A DNA stretch of 64,000 nucleotides from Collybia mongolica (lineage: Eukaryota > Basidiomycota > Agaricomycetes > Agaricales > Clitocybaceae). Position numbers and translations under genes: made by a program. Positions 21,941 through 33,310 of the stretch are shown piece after piece; position 1 is the first letter of the stretch; every line of letters begins with the position of its first letter. The notes beneath the pieces were generated by a model that searched no databases, was not told the origin of the DNA, and saw only the letters and a program-made list of their open reading frames with translations. The stretch lies in assembly GCA_013420905.1 (NCBI GenBank), contig JAAXNY010000024.1, forward strand, positions 62,001 to 126,000. The letters are read 5' to 3'.

Positions 21941-24272
21941 TTACTGGCCAGTGATGGCACTGACGCTCTCCCAAAACCTTACCATAAATAAGATCTTGGT
22001 GAGCCTGCATCTTTATTAATGTGATGAGATTTTTTGCTTACTTGCACCGCTCGAGTAGTGCCCTCGATGTCTTTATTGGACGTACATCGGGGTCATTGGA
22101 TACGGTTTTGTTGAATAACATTTCGGCTCCCCCATCCCAGGTGTTCCAAGGTGGAGCGATGGTGGGCACCGATTTCTTGCTAGGATCCAAGGTCATTGAA
22201 AAGTCAAGGAATGACCTTGAGAACGCATTGATAAACGCAGTGTTATTGAAGAAAGGAACCCCATTCGAATTTTGCCTGGTCTTTGATGAATTATAAGATG
22301 CACAGGAAGATAAAAAGACATACGACGAAAAATAGTAGGCGAGGTCATTTCCGTGCCCTCCTGGCGGGATCGCAAATTCCCCCTGTATTTGTGTCAATAT
22401 AGAAAGGAGTTGCGAGGCTGGTAGCCAACCTTGAAAGATCTGCCTTCGAACGCCCGAAGGAGATAATAGGTTGGACAGATGAAAATCGCTACGGTTAGGG
22501 TGATGAGGCGAATAAGGATATCTCGGTGGCTCGTCATTACCTTCGCCCATGATGGCTATAGCTTGACTTCCAGGAGATCCTATGCCTGCGTAGTGGGCAG
22601 CCGCTGCCTCAATCTCCTTTGGCCCTATTGTCGGAAAGAGTTGAGCTAGATACGTAGGTGTTTGTATTGTGGATAAGGTGTTGGGATCGACAAAGAGAGC
22701 ACCCTCAAACGTGTTCGTGACGGAGAGGAGGGCATCCTGAGGAAGGAATCAGCCCGTCTTTGAAACAATATAAATGTTGATGAACATACCCCGTTGACCT
22801 TTTTCTCCTTTAGAGATTTGAGGGGTCGCTGCGTGATGAACGTACCATCTACTACTGGCACAAACACAAATGTGCCAAAGAATCCACTTCCTGCAACGCG
22901 ATTATTTATATCCTTAAGGGCATTGACATCAACTTGGCGTAGGCAATCGAGGGAATTGCGCGGTGATGTACAGCTATTCGGATTTTTGAATTTCACGAGT
23001 TCGCATAGAAAGGAGAGATACCACTTACTTCGCGTGTGTAATAACCTCGTGGTACATTTGCTGTAGATTACGATTTGTGGGTGCAACACCATACGCACTA
23101 ATTTTACATGCAACACACCTCAGGTATACGGTCGTTGTATTTGTATTGAGACGGAAGGAACGAGGAGCTTGTTATTGCTGCTCTGAATAACGGAGGCTTG
23201 GTTTTCCCGTCCTCGGCAATTATGTGCTGAATAACGGATCCAGCACCTAAACAAATTCTCATCGATCGGAAAGAGGACGTCGTGGCGAAGCTTTCGCACC
23301 TGCAGATTGTCCCCAAATTATTACCCACGTAGGATCACCCCCAAACTTGGAAATCTGTTGAATAGTGAACTCCATGACTCATGATTACCGACATGGAGGC
23401 CCTACGTGTTCTTGGACCCAGCGGAGAGCAAAGTGCTGATCGACTGCTCTGCTTTAAATATAATATTATTGGGAATCATGGAGAAAGTGAACATACGTAG
23501 ACCAGCATTCAAAGCTCCGTTGCGTTTGACTTCGCTACCAGGCAGGAAACCGAAGACTCCAAGCCGGTATTGAATGACCACAGCAACTACGCCCTCGTTC
23601 GATTCACGAATGAGATCGTTGCCATTGTACGCGTCAATTCCAGTAAACCCCGAGGCACTCCCGGACGCATACCCGCCCCTGCAGAAACCTATGTTTCCCG
23701 TAGACTGAAAGGAAGATGCACGTCGGCAACTCACCCGTGAATGAACACGACGACTGGAAGTCTCTTCTTGATTCTCGATAACTCCACAGGGGTATATACG
23801 CTGTCAACAAAAGAATGAATTTGAGCAAAGTTCAGCCGAAGAACTACGCACTTAAGGAACAGGCAATCCTTGGACGGAAAGAATGGATCACGTTTACTCA
23901 AACCTATCTCACGGAAAGGAGTCTTAGCTTGTTGCCCCTGGCCAGTAAAGAAACATGTAGGAGGCTCCAAGTGTGCCGGCAATATCCCGGAAACGGGAGT
24001 AGGCGGGCGGGGCGCTTGCCACCGAAGGTTCCCTGGGATGAGATCAATCAACGCGGTACAAAGGTAGCGGAAAGCGAACCAGTTGGTGGGGCAGCATAGC
24101 GCATTCCGAGGAACTGTGTATGGCCCGTAGTGCGATTGAATGACCCGGCATACGTCGCATAGCCTAGGTTTACGGTTGGCTTAGACACATCAGTAAATGT
24201 ATCCGCAGCCCAGACCAAAGGCAGAATTAGGATATTGGCAAAGAAACGAAGCAGTCGAGGGATAGAGAGCAT
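21941..24272 (-). CDS. Secreted type-B carboxylesterase/lipase (547 aa, 14 exons)
   Basis: Exons (descending) are 24272-24080, 24032-23852, 23800-23735, 23678-23497, 23443-23406, 23354-23300, 23246-23119, 23060-23029, 22973-22790, 22736-22541, 22488-22430, 22382-22324, 22275-22042 and 21977-21941; all junctions are GT..AG and frame-consistent. It is an alpha/beta-hydrolase that cleaves carboxylic esters. Residues 1-22 are a signal peptide. Oxyanion-hole HGGGY is at 146-150. The nucleophile elbow is GQSAG with Ser237, the acid Glu364 lies in NTFEG, and His448 lies in GGHGND, so the Ser-Glu-His triad is complete and normally spaced. The usual Glu before the serine (GESAG) is Gln236 here. The C-terminal exon ends FWESV..TGQ, as in full-length members. 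It is probably active and extracellular; the substrate is unknown. Confidence 0.9.
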
Positions 24273-25742
24273 TGGATAACACGTGGTCTATGAAGTGGGA
24301 TCCAGAAAATCGCGTACCTATAAGCCGAGGGTGTGTGAGTGCCACTTCAGAATCTGGGTATGCATTGCTAGTGCCTCCGAACCAATTGCGAGGCACGCTC
24401 TTGAAGAACTGAAGTTATTTTTAAAAACATAGCACGCACGCAAGGGCTGAGAGATACTTCCCGAGGGTGGTGAAGAATAGTGAACACTGCCGTCTTTTTA
24501 GAACCACAATTAGAGAAAAATGAACGCTCATGCATTTTGCAGCTGTGCAAGAGGCATCCCCGGGTTTAAGATTTTGCAGCTTCCTTCTCTCACCGTCCTA
24601 AAAATACCTAAAAGCGCAATCATCAGGGATCTGAGTTGCGAAAGGGAAATCTCGTGAGGATCGTACCAAACGCATAAATGAATATGAGTAAGTTTCATGG
24701 AGGATAAGCTGAGGGCAGCTTCAAGGTCGCCAATGTTGATGTAGGTAAAACTAGTTAAGAATATGACACTCAATATCCTAACAAATCAAAGTAAATGGAA
24801 AGCCAGTGAACCGTTTTGGAAGCATGTTCACATGATTAAAATCGCTCAAGGCCCATCCTACCTTATTTCCTCATGCTTTAGAGATAGAGTAGTATCTCAT
24901 CTAAGTACCAGTACAGTACCCACTCGAGGTTTAAAATACACATCGACCTGTCGTCGTGCGCGATCAGGAGCGTGAGTGCCATAGCTAGACACGTACCTGT
25001 GTTAAAACACCATCCACAATAGCCAGCCACGATGCGTTATCGTGAAGAGGCCCTATTGAAGGGGAAGAGTATTTATGTGAGAGTGGCGAGAGGGAAGGAT
25101 TCTAGTCCATACATTGTGGCTCAGGCTGCCATATGTCTTTGTGGTACATAACGACTGCGCATCCACGGAATTGTTTCATTAATACTTGGGCAGAAGTGAT
25201 GGGTTCCCATCTAAGCTCGCTTCAAGCCTTTCTTCAGGATGTGGCGGAAAGGCACACAGTTTCTGTCAAATAATTGAAACCACTAAACCGACGAGGAGTG
25301 CTTGGACTTCACGGTTTACTAGTTTCAATCAATGTCAAGTTCTCCATTGCACGATTACATATATGGGATACAGAATCTGGGGGCAAGTAGAGAGTTGCAT
25401 GCGTGTGCAGGGGCGTTCACACACCCCGGAACCCAGATGATCTGACCCTGCTTCGTCATGACCTATCGGCTTCCATAATTGAAGCATTTTCAGCATTTTC
25501 AAAATCTTATATCTGAGACGAGACCTTTCCCCCGACATAACTATCCGCAAATAGCCACCGACTGTAGAAGAAGGCTAGGCTTTGCTACGGACCAGATATA
25601 CGGCTGAAAAAACGCAGATAGGGTAGTAAAAAAGAAGGGCCACGAAATTTCTTTAGGGAAAAATAGTCGTTACACGACTAGGTGACATACACCCTCACCA
25701 AAACTCACCGTTCACTGCAGCAAATAAGGATCCATGGGAACA
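24273..25742. other. No gene recognised
   Basis: This is probably the esterase promoter region followed by non-coding DNA. Open frames are under 90 codons with no motif. Confidence 0.45.
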
Positions 25743-26139
25743 CTAATAGATCATACTACCATATGCCAGTACTGGTGATTTTCTCCTTGGCATAACAGTC
25801 ACTCTATGAGAGGTGTTGCATCTCGGATCGGTCTGAGGTTTATGTGCAGCCAAACACATGCCCGAGTCTGGCACATATGGTGAAGTGGAACTACTAACTG
25901 GAAGCCCTGTTTGTGGAGAGCATGAAGACACCTTTGGAAACCGGACCCAGTCGTACGGCGAAATGAGGATCATGGAAGAACTTGTTCGCTAAATCATCGG
26001 CTAGAGATTGAATCGAAAACTTGCCACCATTATCGGATCTGACAGTCCAAATTTTCTGGTGTGTGTTAAACCACCATAGGACTGAAGAAAGACCTGGGAA
26101 AGGAGTTGATGTTCGTACATCATTGCTACAACTATACAA
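25743..26139 (-). pseudogene. Fragment of a retroelement integrase (Ty1/copia-like)
   Basis: The frame at 26139-25894 contains WTVRSDNGGKFSIQSLADDL, which resembles the second catalytic-Asp region of retroelement integrases (RSDNGGEF-type). It is preceded by a short stretch like the region around the first Asp. A second frame (25973-25743) may continue it after a frameshift. Nothing of protease, reverse transcriptase or LTRs is seen nearby, so this is a decayed fragment. The copia assignment rests on the short motif only. Confidence 0.45.
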
Positions 26140-26351
26140 CCTATGTATCTAAAACCCGATCCTACACGGCAACGTCAATGCGCTGCAACTCTACGATACA
26201 AACCCGTATCAATAAAAGCAACGCTCGTATCCAATAACAATGTGTACCACTTACTGTTTCTACGTCCCCATCGCTCGTTTGCTTGCCCACGCAGGGTTGA
26301 CCCGTGTCAATGAAGTCACGGGGCAAAAATGGAAGTCAGATGCGCCATAAG

Positions 26352-26446
26352 CCCTCGTCCGGGAATCGCACCCGGAACGTCAAAGATGCATGTAAGTTTG
26401 AACCAAACTATCATTGACGCGTTCCATACCGCTGCACCACCGAGGA
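26352..26446 (-). repeat. tRNA-like element with long anticodon arm
   Basis: On the minus strand it starts TCCTCGGTGGTGCAGCGGTA (acceptor and D-arm/box A) and ends CCGGGTGCGATTCCCGG (T-stem 5/5; T-loop TGCGATT) plus ACGAGGG. Between them, GTCAA and TTGAC pair around a ~35-nt insert that contains a small GTTTG/CAAAC hairpin. There is no U33, so it is not a normal functional tRNA. Confidence 0.6.
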
Positions 26447-26831
26447 GCACCTTTCAGACTTAATATTAGGGCCCCAGAGCATAGGTTCCACAACCGCGCA
26501 CACCTAGTTCTTTTGTTGTTTAATTCTGCATGGTTCGACGTTCCGTCCTCTACCCTCTCCACACCATAACTGACACCGCTTACCCTCACGAATCCCACCC
26601 AATATGCCGATTATTCATATATTACCTCGCATGATTACAGAGTCAAGCGGTATGTAACACACGAATAAAATGTGATATTGAGATACGGCTTGGGAATTAC
26701 AGCATATGAAAGAGATTTAAAGAGGTCGTATGGGTACTCCGAAGCTCACGAAGACACGCCGGTGTGACCAAAGCTTCCTATCTTCATCGCCCTGAGAATA
26801 CAAACCTATAGATTATGCATTTTATTACTTA

Positions 26832-28301
26832 TTAACCGATTCTCAGGTCAACACAACAGCCGGCGGGTGGCGAATGCTCCAATTCATGCCAATCTTGAGT
26901 GAGATGTTGTTGCTTGACCCAAGCATATACAACATGTATCACCCCTTCTAATACATCAGGGCCCGGGTCGCCACGTTTGATGAGGAGTTCCCGAAGTGCG
27001 CTGCAAGAAGAAAAGCGACCTTCGAGTACGTTTATGTCAGGAAGTAACGCCCTTGTACCTATGGAATCAAGGATGGTTTTTCTCATGGTGCAACCCCAGA
27101 GAATTAACTGTCTGGCTCTAGGGATAGCACACAAGATTCGTTCGAGTTCCGGTTCAAAATAAGGGTTTACAGTCATATCAAGGATTTCGATGTTGCATTC
27201 CGATCTCTGAATGAAACGGACGAATGTGTCTGGCATGATGGGATAGTAGAGTATCCTGAGTTCCTTCAATGACGGCGCAACTAAGAGGTCTAAAAGCCTG
27301 TTGACGTTTCCACCAACTGAGGTTATCTTCAATGTGTGCAGTTTTGCTAAGTTGAACGAAGAAACTTGGGGTTCCATAGAAAACGAGCCGTAGCCTTCGT
27401 TGCGATCGAATACAACTTCACAAAACCCCAATTGTGTACACTGCGCGAAGATGGGGAGGAATTCATCGAGGGGAACCAAGACAGAGAGGTCCAGATAATC
27501 GAGATTCGACCAAGGGAAGTTCGAAGAGGGAGGGATTCCGAAATCCGATGTAACATCGTCGACCGTTGACTGAATCCTCAACGCCTCAAGATTCGAGGCA
27601 TTTTCAAATGCAGAAATGAAGGGATATAATGGTTTAGGTTCTGAATCCCTCGATATATCTCTCACCCATAGTAGCAGGGCTTCTAGATTCCCGAGCCGTT
27701 CGAACGGAACCTCGAGGTATTGCTCTGTAAGAGAAAGATCGATGTTGAGAGCCAAAGCTCTATACCGATCAGAGTATTGATGCATAACGTGGACGACAGG
27801 AGGTAAGATGTGAGCCGCAATGGATGATATTACGATAGCGTGTCCAGCTCGAGAAAGGATCTCGTTAAAAGTGTCAGGGCGGATTCTGTCCGTTTTTTCG
27901 ATGGTCACGTTATTCCATAAGGTAGGGTCGGCGAGCGCGACTTCCCTCCATCGAGAACAAACGTGGGACAGCACCAAATGTTGCGATCCTGGAGTCGGTG
28001 GTATCATGAACGTAAAATTTACACATTCGGCGAAGATAAGACCCAGGACCTCTGCTGGGACCTTTTTATGAGGTGATACGCCAACCTGCAGCCTCGCGAC
28101 CCACTCGACTTCATCAGCATATTCCTTTTCTAGGGCCTGGAGAGCTGAACGGATCCGCAGGATCTCGGCGTTGAGGGAGGATGCGTTCTCCTTCGCCTGG
28201 TGTAGGAGCTTTCGAGCCACCGATTCTTCTTGATCACTCAGGATCTCGTTGGATAAACCAACGGACGCCTTGAGTTTCTCGTGCAGAGCTTGCTCGTCCA
28301 T
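26832..28301 (-). CDS. F-box protein with LRR-like C-terminal region (489 aa, single exon)
   Basis: The N-terminal coiled-coil-like segment is at about residues 30-68 and the F-box-like domain at about 79-130, with KVPAEVLGLIFAEC and LSHVCSRWREVALADPTLWN. The remaining ~350 residues are irregular LRR-like sequence ending in a Trp/Cys-containing tail. It is a predicted SCF ubiquitin-ligase substrate adaptor with unknown substrate. It is clearly paralogous to the gene at 19320-20819 along its length but on the opposite strand, about 7 kb away with the esterase between them, so they are not a simple tandem pair. Confidence 0.85.
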   Translation of the reverse strand: MDEQALHEKLKASVGLSNEILSDQEESVARKLLHQAKENASSLNAEILRIRSALQALEKEYADEVEWVARLQVGVSPHKKVPAEVLGLIFAECVNFTFMIPPTPGSQHLVLSHVCSRWREVALADPTLWNNVTIEKTDRIRPDTFNEILSRAGHAIVISSIAAHILPPVVHVMHQYSDRYRALALNIDLSLTEQYLEVPFERLGNLEALLLWVRDISRDSEPKPLYPFISAFENASNLEALRIQSTVDDVTSDFGIPPSSNFPWSNLDYLDLSVLVPLDEFLPIFAQCTQLGFCEVVFDRNEGYGSFSMEPQVSSFNLAKLHTLKITSVGGNVNRLLDLLVAPSLKELRILYYPIMPDTFVRFIQRSECNIEILDMTVNPYFEPELERILCAIPRARQLILWGCTMRKTILDSIGTRALLPDINVLEGRFSSCSALRELLIKRGDPGPDVLEGVIHVVYAWVKQQHLTQDWHELEHSPPAGCCVDLRIG

Positions 28302-30389
28302 TTCATTCAGCGCTGAACAAAAGAATTCTGGGAAGGATTAATGATGTTTTTCCTATTCAAGAACTTGTTTCGCATACCTTGTCCTGGTGGAAGCCAATCA
28401 ATTGCCTTGAGAGTCGCCAGAAATTCGTGAAGAGAAGTCGTTCAGTAACATGAGGTGTTCACGTGGCCCTTGCGTAACGCAGGCATTTTAATAGCAGCCG
28501 TCAGGGAAAAAATTTTGTAATCTGGTCTAGATTCATACAAAACCTCAACATATTATGAAAGCAGTTGGGATTATCGTATTCTAAACAATACGGTTAGTTA
28601 ACTCTCGTTGGAATATTGATTGAGCCTTGCCAGGTCCCATCTATCGTTTGTGCTCAACCTCAGCCTGCTCCATCAAGTCGCGTGTACGTCGCATAAGTCT
28701 GAAACATATAAAATCGCGCAACACCTCGCTCTACCTCACGTTCCTAAGAAAGCAACAAAACCAAAGCGGAAAATACATGTGGTACTCCCTTGATGAGCCA
28801 AGAGATACGTGCAACCTAATGGTGAGACATTGGGCGTTGGGCATGGCCTAGGCTCATCGCATGGAATAGCCATGGGAAAGCGATATTAATCCGCGTTGCA
28901 GGTGTTCCGTAAAGCCTGACAAGTACAATGCAACTCAATTGCTCCCTACGGCCTACCGCGTCCATGTGATATATAACCACTGTGTGCAGATGGGGACCCT
29001 GAAGTCGGAGTAATGTTCAGCTACAGCAGGGAAAGATGCGCCGATAATCCTCTATCATGTAGTGTGTGAGAATGGCTTGACATATTTCCGCACGAGCAGG
29101 TGATATAAAATATGCCCCGATTTGATAAAACGTGGTACTTACACGAGGGGCTGCACGGGCAGTATCGGACTCAAAACCACTAGTGACTGTACGGCGGATT
29201 CCGTGGCATACTTGTATCCAGGTATACTTCAAATAACTTCGATTCGGGCTCCTTGTGAATTTTAGATGTTATGCAGATACCTGAAGAGCATAGAAGCGCA
29301 CCAAAGAGTTCATATAAACATCTCATAAACATTGAACGAAATTATTCCCCACATAGCCTTCCTCCTTCGTCCCAAGGCCACTATCAGGTCCCATCATCTC
29401 AGGCCCAGTTTGTTGCATGAGGAAGGACATGATATCCCTGATAGGATGTGATTGCAGGTGGGAGTATGACGGTGAGGTTTGAGGCCAGGGATTGAGAATG
29501 GAGCTGTATAAAGGCCAGCAGGTTGGTGAGACAGAGTATACATGGATTTTATAAAACGTACTTCTCGCGGTTACTATGAACAGTTTACGAGGTCCCACAA
29601 AGAATTCCTGATCCCGCTCTGCCTTAAATCATGCACGACACCAGTCACAGAATCACGCATAAAGGCGGAAGGTCCATATATCCGATAAGATAATTGACGC
29701 CAGCACAGGCTACCCCTCAACGGCATCAATGAGTCGACAAGTGAAGATGCCGGTGACGCGTCGCATTTCTTTGTGCGTATTTGTGCTCGGATCCCGTGAC
29801 GGTAAGTGACGCGCCTTCATAGATCTTCCTTTATTTTTTTTGGACCGTGATAGCTTTTAAGGACAGGTTGAAGTTGATATATCAAAGCCGTATCATTATC
29901 TTATACTAGGCTGGACATATATATATTTCAACGCGCCTTCCACGTACCATTACTGAATTTATTTCGGCGGGAAAAGCACACCCTTTTAGTATAGTGATGC
30001 CTTGTGGCATTGTCTGCTTTAAATGAGTACAGAAAGTACAAGAGGGCCGCCGGACTCGTTTATATTACCAGGGACTCGGTGGATATCCCTGTCTACTCGC
30101 CTCATCTTCCTCCATCTCGTAATCGTTTCCGACACATTTTACTGCCACTCACGCTCAGCGTTGAACATTCGAGTATGGTATCAACAACCGTACCAGTCTC
30201 TCTTTTGTGACAATCATAGCTTCCATCTCCCGCGGTTCCCCCAGCGTTTGAAGAATCAAAGCAGCCCTAGATACAATTTTCGCCGATTATTCCGAACTTG
30301 CGGAAGACAGAGGAGAAATTGACCTTAAATCTACCACATCGTGATACTGCAGCACGGAAAAAACCTGATTAAAGAAAAAAGTCAACAAG
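28302..30389. other. No gene recognised; contains a repeat fragment
   Basis: This includes the upstream region of the F-box gene. At about 29750-29790 a GGTGACGCGTC-GATTT..TTGTG segment matches the right-hand part of the composite repeat found at 33240 and 37710. Other frames are short and unsupported. Confidence 0.45.
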
Positions 30390-30471
30390 TGCTCATCTGG
30401 GAATCGAACCCATGACTTACCAGTGTCATCGCTGGGCTGGTAATATGTCCTACCCCTTACACTAACGAGCA
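30390..30471 (-). repeat. tRNA-like element heading repeat R1
   Basis: The acceptor TGCTCGT pairs with ATGAGCA, the D-arm is GTGT..ACAT, and the T-arm ends GGGTTCGATTCCCAGA. The anticodon arm is a perfect 7-bp stem TTACCAG/CTGGTAA closing a 13-nt loop that begins CC instead of having U33, so no anticodon can be assigned. Confidence 0.6.
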
Positions 30472-31185
30472 GCACATGTATTTCAACTCTCTATAATTAT
30501 ATGCCCCTCATTCCCACCCAAAGCCACACATGATACCCCTGACAAGTAGCTGCTTTTTGGGTCTGCCCACACTAATGGGAGCGTCCGGCTTTGCATCTTA
30601 CAAATCAACTTGAAGTTATGTTCTCTTTTTATTAATCCACATTGCGTTGCGGGTATTGGGGGAGGGAAGCCAGTTAGGGATGTATACGGAATGGAAATGA
30701 GGGGGTTCGAAAGCAAGAGAGAATGGCGTCTGGGGGTAACGAACGCCTGTGAATTCTGGATGATGCGAGACCACAGGGTTTCGGGAGGCGTTGGACGATA
30801 GCCAAGACGAAACGCGAGATAAAATTGCGGTGCAGACTCTGCACCGTGCAGTAACTTTGCCGAATCGTCAAATGTATGAGAAGTAAAGCGTCTCGAATCG
30901 TCCTGAGAGTGAGTCATCAGAAACTCCCTACACATTACGTACCTTAGCGCGGTACAATCCTAGCCACTAATCGTCCGACACCACCATCAAGTTCATCACC
31001 GCAATCCTAATTCGTCGCACGCGCTAGGCCTCGAAGCTAGAACCTTCCACCTGGGCGAGAACGGATGAACGCTGAAGAGGCCGCACACACAGATGACAAG
31101 ATGCTGGGTGGCGCCTGGACGGCTATAAGGGGTTCGAAGACGACGGCTTAGGATGTAGTCGTTGTTGGAATTGCAAACGACTGAG
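30390..31185 (+). repeat. Composite tRNA-headed repeat, copy R1
   Basis: The order is a tRNA-like element (30390-30471, minus-sense), a TGCCCCTCATTCCCACCCAAA segment (about 30500), a GAGGCGTTGGAC.ATAG segment (about 30785), a CCTGAGAG..GTCATC..AAACTCCC segment (about 30903) and a ~226-bp core (30960-31185). The same blocks recur in the same order and orientation in R3, and partly in R2. Spacing is longer here than in R3, so R1 holds inserted or extra DNA. Confidence 0.7.
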
Positions 31186-31540
31186 GGCCGCCTTGGGAAT
31201 CATCTTGCGCCGACCGTTGTGCGGTGATGCGCAATACCACTGAGAGCCTAACACGGATAATGTGTTTAATGCCGGTGCTCGGGTAAGTAGCAAAGGTATC
31301 TAGACGGTCGTGCGCATCACGGAGGCCTGACAAGGGTGTATACGAGCGATTTTGTGAAACATGCGTTTCCAGGGGTGGTGGCGCTCGGCGAGCTTGGTAT
31401 AGCGTATAGCACGTGTCGGGCACAATTTTGATGGTAGGTGATGCTTTCTGTACATGCAATGTGCACTCATCTCTAACTTACTCTACCCTCCTTTATTCCT
31501 GTATAAAATCCGAAAAAATTGGGGCGTCTTCGGGATGTAC
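31186..31540. other. No gene recognised
   Basis: A 103-codon frame on the minus strand (31148-31459) ends in the repeat R1 core, where its last residues correspond to a reading frame that is open in R2 and R3 but stopped here. It is not a credible gene. Confidence 0.5.
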
Positions 31541-31631
31541 TCCCCGGCTGGGAATCGAACCCAGAACTTGTCAGCAAATAGCTTCGATACCTTCTTGTTG
31601 ACATGTGTTAAACCAATACACCACCGAGGGA
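31541..31631 (-). repeat. tRNA-like element with long anticodon arm
   Basis: On the minus strand it has a TCCCTCGGTGGTGTATTGG start (acceptor and D-arm), a CTGGGTTCGATTCCCAG T-arm and a CCGGGGA 3' end. The anticodon arm is a 9-bp stem (GTCAACAAG with TTTGCTGAC, one mismatch) closing a ~14-nt loop. The right flank shares GGGGCGTCT..GGG.TGTACTCC with the element at 35376. Confidence 0.6.
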
Positions 31632-31895
31632 CACTTATATAGTTGATAAATCGCTCCAAATCATGGTTGTAGTCCACAACCTAGCTTTGGAGATCTTTAG
31701 TCACGGATTAATATCCAGTGCCCCAATCTCCAATCCCCAATCTCCAAACTATGAAAGACGGTACTCTCAAGAATGCTGTGATAAATATATTCTCGCTGGA
31801 ATAATGATCGAAGTTTACCGGTTCCCAAAAGTCGGGTCCCATTGGTTGAAGCGATTAAAATGTATTAAGTTGGGGATTTCTTTTGACAAAACGTT

Positions 31896-31987
31896 TCGGG
31901 TACGGGGAATCGAACCCCGAGCTGCCGCGAAAACAAGTGTTATCGGTATATGAGAGGCGGCAATGTTAGCCGTTACACCATACCCGA
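31896..31987 (-). tRNA. tRNA-Glu (anticodon CUC) with a 21-nt intron
   Basis: The cloverleaf is complete: acceptor TCGGGTA/TACCCGA (7 bp), D-arm GTGT..ACAT, anticodon stem GCCGC/GCGGC (5 bp) with loop C-U-CUC-A-C, four-nt variable region, and T-arm CGGGG-TTCGATT-CCCCG. Removing 21 nt directly after the base 3' of the anticodon leaves a normal 71-nt tRNA; that is the canonical intron position. U33 and the invariant T-loop are present. It resembles fungal tRNA-Glu in body sequence (TATGGTGTAACGGCTAACAT). The real gene stands out from the degenerate tRNA-like elements around it. Confidence 0.9.
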
Positions 31988-32045
31988 ATATACAGCAAGT
32001 CTAGTAGATAACAATATATCATCAAAATATACATTTGCTCACATA

Positions 32046-32654
32046 CTACTTATACACACTCCGGAACGCCATCTTTGTTCCTCCTCCACCCTCATTTACA
32101 GCATTATATCTCAGCTTCTTCTCTAACCCCAATGAAGCGCCCTGCCCGTTTTTCAGGATCTGCCCAAACACATCGTCAAGAAAGGAATCTCTCGTGGTCG
32201 TGCTGATCAGCGTGAACGTCCGGTTCCCGCCCCCACCATTCGCGCGGACGGCAGCCGCTCTAAGGGCAATCAAAAATAGAGTCATGCCGATACTCGCTCC
32301 ATACTCTGCCGACAGAACTTTCACGTCGTACGAATAGACATTGATGTCGGAGGTTACTATGGCCTCCGCGTTTGTACAATACTTTCCCGGAAATGGCGTT
32401 GACGACGGCGTCTTTGATGCCTGCGATAGAACCGAGACCTAAATCGTGGTTAAATTTTAGACAGCTACGGCATGATGTGAAGCATCGACGGCATCGAAAT
32501 TAACGGCAGAATCCGTTATGTTCACTGTTGGAACAGAGACGTGGCTCGTGCTAGTGGTCCGCATAGACCTGAAGCGCATAACGTCACACAATACCTCACT
32601 CCAGCTCACATCGACGAAGACATTCCGTTGATGATTGTTATACCAGTACACCAC
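32046..32654 (-). pseudogene. Decayed coding fragment, unknown (possibly membrane-protein family)
   Basis: Minus-strand frames read in sequence NITDSAVNFDAVDA (about 32520), then LGSIAGIKDAVVNAISGKV (about 32440-32385), then EYGASIGMTLFLIALRAAAV and GGNRTFTLIST (32324-32046). They look like consecutive parts of one protein but lie in different frames without credible introns. The last part has a hydrophobic stretch. No complete gene can be built. Confidence 0.4.
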
Positions 32655-32742
32655 TCAGTACTCAGTACTCTACCATGCTCCAAAGCACATCTGGAAACCG
32701 TAACCTGAACGAAACAACACTATCCAAAGAGCCTTCCAACAA

Positions 32743-33285
32743 TCCTCGTCTGGGAAGAGAAACCAGGACTTACCAAGCAACTGGTATACACCTCGGGCTT
32801 GCTCTACGTGCATTCCCCCCCTCTTCTCCGCCCCCCCCCCCCCCTGCAGGGCCTGTGATCCTACCTGAGAGTCATGAAAAACACCCCATGCATTATGTGC
32901 TCCAGTTCAGTAAATTTCTAGCCACTAATCGCCAGACCCCACTATCAATTCCATCATCACAACTCCCATGGCCAGTTCGTCGCACGAACTAGGACTTGGA
33001 ACTTGAACCACGGGCGAGAACGGGTGAATGTGGAAAAGGCAGCGCCCACAGAAGTCTCAATGCTGGGTGGTGGAAGGGGGGTTATGAGGGGTTCGATGAC
33101 AGCGCCTTGGCATGTACTCGTCGCTAAAATTACATATGACTTCAGACTGATGGGACCTATGAAACGTCCAATTCCGAGTGTTGTGGTAATGAGTAATGTT
33201 GGCAAGTGCATTGAAGACGCCATGGAGCGTCAACAAAATCAATCCCGGTGACGCGTCCGATTTGATTGTCCTTGTTTGCCCCATG
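32743..33285 (+). repeat. Composite tRNA-headed repeat, copy R2
   Basis: A truncated tRNA-like head (from 32743, TCCTCGTCTGGGAAGAGAAACCAGG) is followed by CCTGAGAGTCATGAAAAACACCCC (32865), a core (32919-33146) and a GTGACGCGTCCGATTTGATTGTCC segment (about 33242). The core keeps an 88-codon minus-strand frame (33223-32957) similar to the R3 frame (37508-37293): both read ILATST.Q.AVIEP..T.LPPPSIE. Confidence 0.7.
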
Positions 33286-33310
33286 ACCCGGTCAAGCCCA
33301 ACCACCATGT

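Noticed and set aside
19320..28301. Idea of a secondary-metabolite or catabolic cluster around the esterase
   Set aside because: The esterase is flanked only by F-box genes and repeats; no other enzyme, transporter or regulator is present.
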